A stretch of 64,000 nucleotides of DNA from Paenibacillus cellulositrophicus (GTDB lineage Bacteria > Bacillota > Bacilli > Paenibacillales > Paenibacillaceae): the NCBI RefSeq assembly GCF_009363095.1, contig NZ_CP045295.1, positions 1,550,001 through 1,614,000 of the forward strand. The letters are read 5' to 3'. Both the position numbers and the translations under genes were made by a program. The notes under the pieces are model-generated. The model made no database searches and was not told where the DNA came from. It was given only the letters and a program-made list of their open reading frames with translations. Positions 26,052 to 33,226 of this stretch are shown here, piece by piece. Position 1 is the stretch's first letter. Each line of letters starts with the position of its first letter.

Positions 26052-26783
26052 TTATTGCGGGTTGGTCGTCCAGATGCCGGCCGATTTCACAAATACGCGC
26101 TGCGGCAGCTTCAGCGTGGCGAGCGCCAGCTCAGCCACGTCTTCCGGCTGCATCATGCGGTCCTCATCGCCGATCTTCAAGTTGTTGTCGCGGGCCAGCG
26201 CCGTATTGACGGTGCTTGGCGTCAGCGCAACGACGCGGATGTTGTTCTTGCGCACTTCCTGAAGCAAAGACTCTGTCAGCCCCATGACCGCAAATTTGGA
26301 CGCGCAGTATGCGGAGCCTGTGGCAAAGCCTTTTTCACCGGCTGTGGAGGAGATGTTGATGATGCTGCCGCTGTTTTGCTCCACCATGTCCGGCAGGACG
26401 GCCCGGGACATGTAATATGTACCCATCAGATTCACCTGAATAATTTGTTCCCACTGCGCCGGATCCATTTCGAGTACGGTCCCGAACGAAGCGATGCCCG
26501 CGTTATTGATCAGAATATCGATCGTGCCGAGCTCCGCCTTCAGCGCACTCACCGCGCTTTCCGCTTCCTCCCGTTTCGATACGTCCGCCGCTGCGGTCGC
26601 AACACGGATGCCGTGTTCGCCGGCCAGCGAAGCCTTCAACGCATCCAAATCGGAGGCGGTGCGGGAAATGAGGCCCAGATTCACGCCTTCTTTGGCCAGC
26701 AGCTCAGCGATCGCCAAGCCGATTCCTTTGCCCGCTCCAGTAATGACCGCCGTTTTTCCTTGTAGATCCATCAAACTCATCAT
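26052..26783 (-). CDS. short-chain dehydrogenase, 3-ketoacyl-ACP-reductase-like
   Basis: A 243-aa SDR protein. The cofactor loop is TGAGKGIGLA near residues 15-24, the NNAG motif is present, and the catalytic Ser, Tyr and Lys lie in ISSTAGEKGFATGSAYCASKFA. It resembles FabG and the YqjQ/YdaD-like NADP-dependent oxidoreductases. The substrate cannot be told from sequence, so I give no symbol. ATG codons at 26783 and 26780 are both served by GGAGAG. Two tandem terminators follow. It lies between the yqe operon and the phosphonate locus. Confidence 0.85.
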   Translation of the reverse strand: MMSLMDLQGKTAVITGAGKGIGLAIAELLAKEGVNLGLISRTASDLDALKASLAGEHGIRVATAAADVSKREEAESAVSALKAELGTIDILINNAGIASFGTVLEMDPAQWEQIIQVNLMGTYYMSRAVLPDMVEQNSGSIINISSTAGEKGFATGSAYCASKFAVMGLTESLLQEVRKNNIRVVALTPSTVNTALARDNNLKIGDEDRMMQPEDVAELALATLKLPQRVFVKSAGIWTTNPQ

Positions 26784-26894
26784 GTTCTCTCCGTTTCTGT
26801 TTGAATTTGTTGAAGACGATACCTCAGTTAGGCAGCTCCCATTATACTATTAGCCGCAAATAGCCCCGGAACCTTCGTTCCGAGGCAAAATCCC

Positions 26895-26931
26895 GCAAAG
26901 CATCCTCTCCAATATAGACCAGATGCTTTGC
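26895..26931 (-). terminator. inverted repeat after yqeM, probable terminator
   Basis: GCAAAGCATC (26895-26904) and GATGCTTTGC (26922-26931) are perfect 10-base arms. The following minus-strand sequence has only a short TTTT, so termination may be weak. Confidence 0.5.
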
Positions 26932-26950
26932 AAGGACATGAGTTCTTAGC

Positions 26951-27718
26951 CTATTTGACCGCGACGAAAAACAGCCGCTGCGCCTCGTCGTCCGCTTCCA
27001 CCCACTCAAAGTCGGCATAGGTCTGCACGTCCCGGAATCCGGCCTTGAGCAGTTCGCTCTTCATCCATTTCGGATCATAGCCCCGCTGCACGTGCACTTC
27101 TTCAAAGCGGCGGTACAAATCGCTGTCTTCTTCCTTCGCAAAGATGCTCAAATGATGCTCGATTTCGCACCGCGGCGCGTCCAGGTCGCAGGTCCAGATG
27201 TACGAAACCGACTTGTCGTCCCATACGAACGGCTGCTCCTCGTCATAGCGGATGATCGTATTCGGATGATGCACGTCAAACACGAAGATCCCCTTTTCTT
27301 TCAGCCCATTATAGGTCTGTCTAAAGGTCGCGACGATATCGGCTTCTTCCAGCAGGTAACTGATGCAGTCGCAAAATGAAATGACCGCATCGACGGGCTC
27401 GGGCAGCTCCCAGGCGCGCATATCCTGCTGCACCCAGCGGATGGAGCCCTCCCGAAACAGGCGGCTGCCCTGCGGCGTCTTCTCCATCTTCCGCCTTGCT
27501 ACGGACAGCATGTCCGCCGACAGGTCGATCCCTGTCACTTCGAACCCCGAGTTCACAAGCGGAATCGTGATGCTGCCCGTGCCGCATCCCAGTTCTACCA
27601 CACTTTTCGGCATGCCGTATTTTTCCCAGGCCTGTCTTGCAAACCGAAGCCAATCGGGATACGGCATATCTTCCATCAGTTCATCGTAAACGTATGCAAA
27701 TTTTCTGTAAGAGGACAT
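26951..27718 (-). CDS. yqeM: class I SAM-dependent methyltransferase YqeM
   Basis: A 255-aa methyltransferase. Motif I is VVELGCGTGSIT near residue 41, followed by GIDLSADML (motif II) and ISFCDCISYLL (motif IV region). It is the last gene of the yqeG-to-yqeM run, in the same place as yqeM in Bacillus. The target is unknown. Upstream, cvfB is separated by about 48 bases. Confidence 0.88.
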   Translation of the reverse strand: MSSYRKFAYVYDELMEDMPYPDWLRFARQAWEKYGMPKSVVELGCGTGSITIPLVNSGFEVTGIDLSADMLSVARRKMEKTPQGSRLFREGSIRWVQQDMRAWELPEPVDAVISFCDCISYLLEEADIVATFRQTYNGLKEKGIFVFDVHHPNTIIRYDEEQPFVWDDKSVSYIWTCDLDAPRCEIEHHLSIFAKEEDSDLYRRFEEVHVQRGYDPKWMKSELLKAGFRDVQTYADFEWVEADDEAQRLFFVAVK

Positions 27719-27766
27719 GATGACACCGCACTTTCTGTTAACGTTCCGAAAATCCTCCCAGCCCTG

Positions 27767-28687
27767 TTAGGACGGATCGGCGTTCCCCCCCGTTTCCGGT
27801 TTGGAACTTTCCGGCTGAACCAGATAAGTCCAGTTCTCCTTCTGTGTGATAAGACCTTCCTTCATCAATTTGCCGATTGCGCGCTTGAAAGCCGACTTGC
27901 TGATACCGAAGCGCTGCTTGATAATGTCCGGAGGCGTCGCATCCGAATACGGCATGCCTCCGTTCGGACGTTCCTTCAAGAACGCCAGCAGGCGGTCGGC
28001 ATCCAAATCCCGGCCAACTTCCTTGCGCTGCGCCATGGACAGGTTGACGCGTCCATCCTCACGAATGTGACTGACCCGCACCTGCAGCTCTTCGCCCAGA
28101 CGCAGCATACGGGTTCGCTCCGAGGAGTGGATCATGCCGATGGCGCCGAAGCCGAGCACTCCCCCGTCCACGATTACAAACGTTCCCATCTGCAGCGGGC
28201 GGTACACCGTGGCGGTGAACCACTGGTTTACCCAGGACTGCGGCGCCTGGAACGTATGCTGCGATAGCTCCTGTTCGCCGGCCAGCTTCGCGCGCAGCCG
28301 TCCCTGCTTGTCATGCTCCATGATGACGAACACCGAGTCACCGACCCGTGGATGCAGCTCCTTCAATTCCGGAAGCTCGCGAATCGGCAGCAGAAGTTGA
28401 CGGCCTAGCCCCATTTCGAGGAAGCATCCCAGTCTCGGATGCACGTCGGCCACAACCAGCTTCGCCATCTCGCCCAAGGTCAAATACGGCTTTTTCATCG
28501 TAGCCGCCAGCCGGTCTTCCGTATCGTAAAAAATAAACACTTCCACGCGTTCGCCCGGCTCGATCTTCCGGGTCAGCTCCGTGTAATGGAGCAGCACATC
28601 TTGTCCGCCGGCATCGAGAAAATAGCCGTAAGGCGATACTTCGCGCATCACCTCATAGGTTTGAATCGTTCCTGCAATCGGACTCAT
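27767..28687 (-). CDS. cvfB: S1-domain RNA-binding protein, CvfB/YitL family
   Basis: A 306-aa protein with two or three N-terminal S1-type beta barrels (GTIQTYEVMREVSPYGYFLDAG; PRLGCFLEMGLGRQLLLPIREL; VSHIREDGRVNLSMAQRKE) and a C-terminal winged helix (GGMPYSDATPPDIIKQRFGISKSAFKRAIGKLMKEGLI), the CvfB layout. In Staphylococcus CvfB affects virulence gene expression; its role here is open. The ATG at 28687 overlaps the rsfS stop as ATGA. Having cvfB between rsfS and yqeM differs from the Bacillus subtilis order. Confidence 0.88.
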   Translation of the reverse strand: MSPIAGTIQTYEVMREVSPYGYFLDAGGQDVLLHYTELTRKIEPGERVEVFIFYDTEDRLAATMKKPYLTLGEMAKLVVADVHPRLGCFLEMGLGRQLLLPIRELPELKELHPRVGDSVFVIMEHDKQGRLRAKLAGEQELSQHTFQAPQSWVNQWFTATVYRPLQMGTFVIVDGGVLGFGAIGMIHSSERTRMLRLGEELQVRVSHIREDGRVNLSMAQRKEVGRDLDADRLLAFLKERPNGGMPYSDATPPDIIKQRFGISKSAFKRAIGKLMKEGLITQKENWTYLVQPESSKPETGGNADPS

Positions 28688-29031
28688 ACGGTTTCCACGA
28701 CCTTGGCATCCGACCACAGGCGCTCGATGTTGTAATAATCCCGTTCATCCCGGTGGAAAATGTGCACGATCACGTCGCCCAGGTCCATCAGCACCCAGCG
28801 TGCGGAATCCATTCCTTCCACGCCGCGGATTTCGAGACCAGCTTCATGCACGCGCTTGCGGATTTCGGTCGCGATCGATTGGACCTGGGTATCCGAATTC
28901 CCGTGACAGATGACGAAATAGTCGGAAATGAGGGAAATCCCCCGCAGGTCGAGTGCCACGACGTTCATGGCCTTTTTATCTTCAGCGGCAGCTACGGCCA
29001 GATTTAACAATTCTTCAGGTTTCAAGGTCAT
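28684..29031 (-). CDS. rsfS: ribosomal silencing factor RsfS
   Basis: A 115-aa RsfS/DUF143 protein that binds L14 of the large ribosomal subunit and blocks subunit joining. The conserved VVALDLRGISLISDYFVICHGNSDTQVQSIA and GDVIVHIFHRDERDYYNIERLWSDA are clear. It overlaps yqeK at the start (ATGA) and cvfB at the end. Confidence 0.95.
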   Translation of the reverse strand: MTLKPEELLNLAVAAAEDKKAMNVVALDLRGISLISDYFVICHGNSDTQVQSIATEIRKRVHEAGLEIRGVEGMDSARWVLMDLGDVIVHIFHRDERDYYNIERLWSDAKVVETV

Positions 29032-29606
29032 ACATTCGCCTCCAACTGTTTAATAAGATCATTGCGGGCAAATACGGTCAGCGGGTAAATGATCTGACGG
29101 CGGGAGATAAGCAGGCTGATCGTGGAGTCCAGTCCGGCGATCAATCCCTCTTCAAGGCTATGGTTGGCCAGTTCCCGGATATTATTCACGCCCGGAAAAT
29201 CCCTTCCCGGTTCGATGTAATCCGCCAGGCACACGACCTTGTCCATCAGGGTCATGCCAATGCGGCCGGAGGTATGATACCGGATCGCATCCAAAATTTC
29301 AGGATCGGTAATCCCGTAATCCCGTTCCGCTACAAAAGCACCTACTTCGGCATGCCAGAGCGGCTTATCGTAAAACAGCAGATCCTTGGACAAATCATTT
29401 TCCTTAATAATCGCTTCCATTTGCTTCACAGGCCAGTATTTGGCAACGTCGTGCAGAATCGCCGCCGTTTCGGCCTTAACAGGGTCCGCTCCGTAACGCT
29501 CCGCAAGTATGACGGCGGATTGCATCACGCCTTCTGTGTGCTTCCAGCGCATGGCCGGCATTTGTCCGGACACGGCTTTAATCAGTTCTTCGCGGCTGAA
29601 TGCCAT
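29028..29606 (-). CDS. yqeK: HD-domain hydrolase YqeK (Ap4A hydrolase)
   Basis: A 192-aa HD-superfamily enzyme; Bacillus YqeK is a symmetrical diadenosine tetraphosphatase. The metal ligands lie in WKHTEGVMQ, ILHDVAKY (the HD pair) and WHAEVGA, and RYHTSGR and LADYIEPGR are also typical. I chose the ATG at 29606 because GGAGGGG lies 5-10 bases upstream. It overlaps the end of nadD by 29 bases and the start of rsfS by 4. Confidence 0.92.
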   Translation of the reverse strand: MAFSREELIKAVSGQMPAMRWKHTEGVMQSAVILAERYGADPVKAETAAILHDVAKYWPVKQMEAIIKENDLSKDLLFYDKPLWHAEVGAFVAERDYGITDPEILDAIRYHTSGRIGMTLMDKVVCLADYIEPGRDFPGVNNIRELANHSLEEGLIAGLDSTISLLISRRQIIYPLTVFARNDLIKQLEANV

Positions 29607-30180
29607 ACATTCCCCTCCTTCTGATATAGTCGTAGACACTGTCTGTCACCATATAACGAATGGAGTGTCCGGTGGCCAGCCTTTCCCGGATTTCGGTCGA
29701 CGAGATGTCCACCTGGGGCATGTCGGCCAGTAGAATTTTTCCCTTCAAATAAGCGGGGAGCGCGTCCAAGTTCAGCGTGGAGCCCGGACGCCCGACACCG
29801 ATAAAGCTCATCAGCTCCACCAGTTCCTCAATGCCCTCCCACTTCGGCAAATAATTGACCATATCGGCCCCGATGATGAAATGAAAATCGATGTTTTCAA
29901 ACGAGCTGCGGATTTCCTTGACCGTGTCGATCGTATATGAAACCCCGCCTCTTCTGATTTCGATATCGAGGGTCCGAAAGCAGGGATGGTCCGCAATCGC
30001 TTCGGCGACCATGCCGAGACGCTGTTCGCCAGTAGCTCCCGCCTGTTCCTTATGGGGCGGAATATGACTGGGCATAAACCAAACCTCGTCCAGTCCGAAC
30101 GTGTCCCGGGCCGCTTCGGCAGCGAGCAGATGTCCGATGTGGATCGGATCAAAGGTACCTCCCATGATACCTACCTTCAT
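29578..30180 (-). CDS. nadD: nicotinate-nucleotide adenylyltransferase
   Basis: Makes deamido-NAD from nicotinate mononucleotide and ATP. The 200-aa product has the nucleotidyltransferase motif GGTFDPIHIGHLLAA at residues 7-21, SHIPPHK, IIGADMV, and the C-terminal ISSTEIRERL. The ATG at 30180 follows GGGAGGGAT. The gene overlaps yqeK by 29 bases, so the two NAD- and dinucleotide-related genes are translationally linked. Confidence 0.95.
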   Translation of the reverse strand: MKVGIMGGTFDPIHIGHLLAAEAARDTFGLDEVWFMPSHIPPHKEQAGATGEQRLGMVAEAIADHPCFRTLDIEIRRGGVSYTIDTVKEIRSSFENIDFHFIIGADMVNYLPKWEGIEELVELMSFIGVGRPGSTLNLDALPAYLKGKILLADMPQVDISSTEIRERLATGHSIRYMVTDSVYDYIRRRGMYGIQPRRTD

Positions 30181-30195
30181 GCTGATCCCTCCCGC

Positions 30196-30486
30196 TTATG
30201 GCAATTCAATCTGCTTATGATCTTTGGATTCTTTATATAAAATAATCGTGCTGCCGATCACCTGCACCAGTTCAGAGCCCGATTTTTCGGCCAATTCCTC
30301 GGCAATTTCGTGCTTGTCTTCCAAGCAGTTGTTGAGAATGCTGACCTTCATCAGCTCCCTCTTCTCAATGGCCTCGACGATATGACGGATTAACTGGTCG
30401 TTGGTTCCGCCCTTGCCGACTTGAAAAATCGGGTCCAAATGATGCGCCTGGGACCGGAGATAGCGTTTTTGCTTACCTGTTAACAT
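30196..30486 (-). CDS. yhbY: YhbY/YqeI CRM-domain RNA-binding protein
   Basis: A 96-aa CRM-domain protein associated with pre-50S ribosome assembly. The start MLTGKQKRYLRSQAHHLDPIFQVGKGG is typical of the family, and the GxxG-like loop GKGG contacts RNA. It lies 15 bases before nadD and about 42 bases after aroE. AAGGAG lies 12 bases before the ATG. Confidence 0.93.
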   Translation of the reverse strand: MLTGKQKRYLRSQAHHLDPIFQVGKGGTNDQLIRHIVEAIEKRELMKVSILNNCLEDKHEIAEELAEKSGSELVQVIGSTIILYKESKDHKQIELP

Positions 30487-30528
30487 AAAATGTCAAAACT
30501 CCTTAATCTTCAATGTACAATTCAATAA

Positions 30529-31401
30529 TCATGATTCCTTCATGCTGGCCAGAACCGCGCTGCGCATCGCCTCTACCGGGGCGGGCAGTCCGGTCCAATA
30601 CTCCAGGGCAAAGGCTCCCTGATTCACAAACATCCCGAGACCGCCGTGAATGACGCAGCCCTTCTTCTCGCTGTCGGCGAGCAGCCGGGTTTTCAGCGGA
30701 TTATAGATGAGGTCGCTGACCACGATTCCCGGAGAAATCCGCTCGGAATCTAGCGGTGTTTCGTCCGTATGCGGATGCATGCCGACCGAAGTCGTATTAA
30801 TGATCACATCCACTTCGCCTATAATGGCCGGAATGTCGTCCATCGCCATCCCGCGAATGTCTGCCAGCGCCTTCCATTCAGCCGCCAGCGCCTCGGCTTT
30901 ATCGGCCGTCCGGTTGGCGACATACATCCGGTCCGGATGCTCCAGCGTCAGGGCGTATACGATACCGCGAGCGGCACCTCCGGCTCCGAGCACCAGAATG
31001 CTTTTGCCTTTCAGTTCGGCAATCGCTTCTTCCTTCAGGGAACGGACATAACCTATACCGTCTGTATTATACCCCGTGAGGTAGCCTCCGTCATTCACGA
31101 TCGTGTTGACGGCTCCGATCTTCAAGGCCGTTTCATCCAGCTCGTTCAGGAACGGAATAACCTCCAGCTTGTGCGGAATCGTGACGTTGATTCCCCGAAA
31201 GCCAAGCGCCTTGATGCCTTCCAGCGCCGTTCCAACCTGCTCCCGCGATACGCGCATCGGAACATAGGCGCCCGGGATGCCGAGCGCGGCCAGCGCCGCC
31301 TTATGCATCACGGGCGATTTGGAATGGGCGATCGGATCCCCGATGACGCCCAGCAGCAGCTCCCCTGTATGTTTCAGTAACTCCGGTTTAGCCAAATTCA
31401 T
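30529..31401 (-). CDS. aroE: shikimate dehydrogenase
   Basis: NADP-dependent reduction of 3-dehydroshikimate in aromatic amino-acid synthesis. The 290-aa protein shows DPIAHSKSPVMHKAAL (substrate loop), NVTIPHK with the catalytic Lys, the Rossmann loop LVLGAGGAARG, NRTADKAEAL (NADP-type Arg), and QGAFALEYWTG at the end. I chose the ATG at 31401 for GAAAGGGG 8 bases upstream. Confidence 0.95.
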   Translation of the reverse strand: MNLAKPELLKHTGELLLGVIGDPIAHSKSPVMHKAALAALGIPGAYVPMRVSREQVGTALEGIKALGFRGINVTIPHKLEVIPFLNELDETALKIGAVNTIVNDGGYLTGYNTDGIGYVRSLKEEAIAELKGKSILVLGAGGAARGIVYALTLEHPDRMYVANRTADKAEALAAEWKALADIRGMAMDDIPAIIGEVDVIINTTSVGMHPHTDETPLDSERISPGIVVSDLIYNPLKTRLLADSEKKGCVIHGGLGMFVNQGAFALEYWTGLPAPVEAMRSAVLASMKES

Positions 31402-31455
31402 GGTTTCCCCTTTCCTGCTCTCACCTGTCAGCTCTTGCAACGTTCAAAGGCAGCG

Positions 31456-32583
31456 TCAGATTAAAGAAGGTCTTGCCAGCACCTTGACTCCCCGCGGCGC
31501 ATGAATAGCGCACAGGGCTCCCTGATCGCTGTTCACTTTAACCCAGCCCAATCCGGAGACGAACAGATCCATGCGCATACCGCGCTTTATGCGGAATTCA
31601 TGCCTTGTCCATTCCGGCAGCTTCCCGATGTTCTCCCGGTTCGGCGGGGACAGCAATTCTCCGGCATGCTCCGAGTACAGCTCGTCGGCACGCTCCAGCT
31701 TGGTGCGGTGTATGCCTACGCGGCTGCCGACAAAGCAGGTAAACGACTGGCGCTCGCCCTGAATAAAGTCAAACCGTGCCATAGCTCCGAAAAACAGCGT
31801 CTGTCCTTCGTTCAGCTGGTACACGGCCGGCTTCAACGGGTTGTCCGGCATGACGGCGCCCAGGTCCTCCCGGGTGACGAGCTCACTGTAGCGCCAAGGG
31901 TATACGATCCCCGGCGAGTCGATAATAAAGCGGCCGTCGTCGAGCGGAATGTTGACCATATCCAGGGTCGTTCCCGGGTAACGCGATACGGTCAGCTCCT
32001 GCTCCAAATCGCTGTAATCCCGGATCAGCCGGTTGATCAGCGTCGATTTGCCGACATTGGTCGCCCCCACCACATAGACGTCGCGGTCCCCGCGATACGA
32101 GGCAACCGTGTCCAGCAGGCGGTCGAAGCCCTGATTTTTCTTGGCGCTGCAAAGGACGATTTCTTCCGTCTTGAGGCCGTGCTCCTTGCATTGTTTCTGC
32201 ACCCAGTTAAGGACCTTGTTCCAGTTTGTCACTTTAGGCAGAAGGTCGATTTTGTTCACGGCGAGAATGACCGGATTGTTGCCGACAAACCGCTGCAAGC
32301 CTGAAATGAGGCTTCCTTCAAAATCGAACAGGTCTACAATATGAATAACGAGCGCGTTCTTCCCGCCGATTTGGCTGAGCAGACGCAGGAATTCATCCTG
32401 GTCGACGGCAACGGAAGAAGCCTCGTTGTAGTTTTTAATCCGGAAGCAGCGCTGGCAGATGACCGGATCCCGGTCCATCGCTTTCTCCGGGGTATACCCC
32501 GGAAGCTCGGGTTGCTCCGTTTGGATGGCAATGCCGCAGCCGCTGCATTTTACGGCTTGACTGCCGTCTATCGGGTCTTTCAT
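31456..32583 (-). CDS. yqeH: YqeH, circularly permuted GTPase for 30S assembly
   Basis: A 375-aa GTPase needed for small-subunit biogenesis. It has an N-terminal zinc finger (C13-S-G-C16 and, later, CQRC), followed by permuted G motifs: NKIDLL (G4) and CSAKK (G5) precede GATNVGKSTLINRL (G1) and DSPGI (G3). I chose the ATG at 32583, which overlaps the yqeG stop as ATGA. A start at 32607 would precede the ribosome site GGAGGAGG. Confidence 0.94.
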   Translation of the reverse strand: MKDPIDGSQAVKCSGCGIAIQTEQPELPGYTPEKAMDRDPVICQRCFRIKNYNEASSVAVDQDEFLRLLSQIGGKNALVIHIVDLFDFEGSLISGLQRFVGNNPVILAVNKIDLLPKVTNWNKVLNWVQKQCKEHGLKTEEIVLCSAKKNQGFDRLLDTVASYRGDRDVYVVGATNVGKSTLINRLIRDYSDLEQELTVSRYPGTTLDMVNIPLDDGRFIIDSPGIVYPWRYSELVTREDLGAVMPDNPLKPAVYQLNEGQTLFFGAMARFDFIQGERQSFTCFVGSRVGIHRTKLERADELYSEHAGELLSPPNRENIGKLPEWTRHEFRIKRGMRMDLFVSGLGWVKVNSDQGALCAIHAPRGVKVLARPSLI

Positions 32584-33107
32584 TGTTGGTGTTCCTCCTC
32601 CAGCCATAATCCCTTTTTCCGCAATCGTGCGAGCGCAATTTTCTCCAGACGCCGGTTTATGCGCGTACCCCAGCCTTCATCCTGAATGGATATCGGGAGC
32701 ACCAGCACGGTAAACAGGCCGAGCCGGTTGCCGCCGTACACATCGGTCAGCATCTGGTCGCCGACCACGATCGTCTCCTCGCTCTTCAGGCCCATCATCT
32801 GCATGGCTTTCCGGAAAGGCGCGTTCGACGGCTTGCGGGCTTCATGGACAAACCGGATATCCAGCGGGGTGGCAAAAGTTGATACCCTCGTCATTTGGTT
32901 ATTGGACACGATGACAAGCTGAAACCCCGCCTTTTTCACCTTTTCGAACCAGGCGATCAGCTCGGGGGTGGCTAAGGGAGCCTTGGCACCGACCAGCGTA
33001 TTGTCCAGATCCGTGATGATTCCACGGAATCCCTGCGAATACAGCCGCTCCAAATCCAGATCAAACACCGTTTTTACCCTCATTTTCGGGATAAGCATTT
33101 CAAACAA
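32580..33107 (-). CDS. yqeG: YqeG, HAD-superfamily phosphatase (class IIIA)
   Basis: A 175-aa HAD phosphatase of the family related to phosphatidylglycerophosphate phosphatase. The nucleophile motif is ITDLDNTLVGA, the second motif is IVSNN, and the last motif is VVGDQMLTDVYGGNRLG. The TTG at 33107 follows GAGGTG at 8 bases and is preferred over the ATG three codons later. It is the first gene of the yqe operon, with a promoter 30-60 bases upstream. Confidence 0.92.
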   Translation of the reverse strand: MFEMLIPKMRVKTVFDLDLERLYSQGFRGIITDLDNTLVGAKAPLATPELIAWFEKVKKAGFQLVIVSNNQMTRVSTFATPLDIRFVHEARKPSNAPFRKAMQMMGLKSEETIVVGDQMLTDVYGGNRLGLFTVLVLPISIQDEGWGTRINRRLEKIALARLRKKGLWLEEEHQQ

Positions 33108-33136
33108 ATTGATGTCACCTCAGTTTCATAGGACAA

Positions 33137-33165
33137 ACTATACCATAATCTGCGTAGTTAGTAAA
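33137..33165 (-). promoter_or_regulatory. promoter of the yqeG-yqeM operon
   Basis: TTTACT (33165-33160) and TATAGT (33142-33137) are separated by 17 bases and lie just upstream of yqeG. Confidence 0.65.
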
Positions 33166-33185
33166 AAACTTATGTTCGGGCGAAA

Positions 33186-33212
33186 CAAAAAAGAAAACGC
33201 CCGGAGGGCGCC
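33186..33212 (-). terminator. terminator after the transglutaminase gene
   Basis: On the minus strand, CGCCC and GGGCG pair around TCC and are followed by TTTTCTTTTTT. Confidence 0.75.
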
Positions 33213-33226
33213 TTCTAAAAAGTCCA

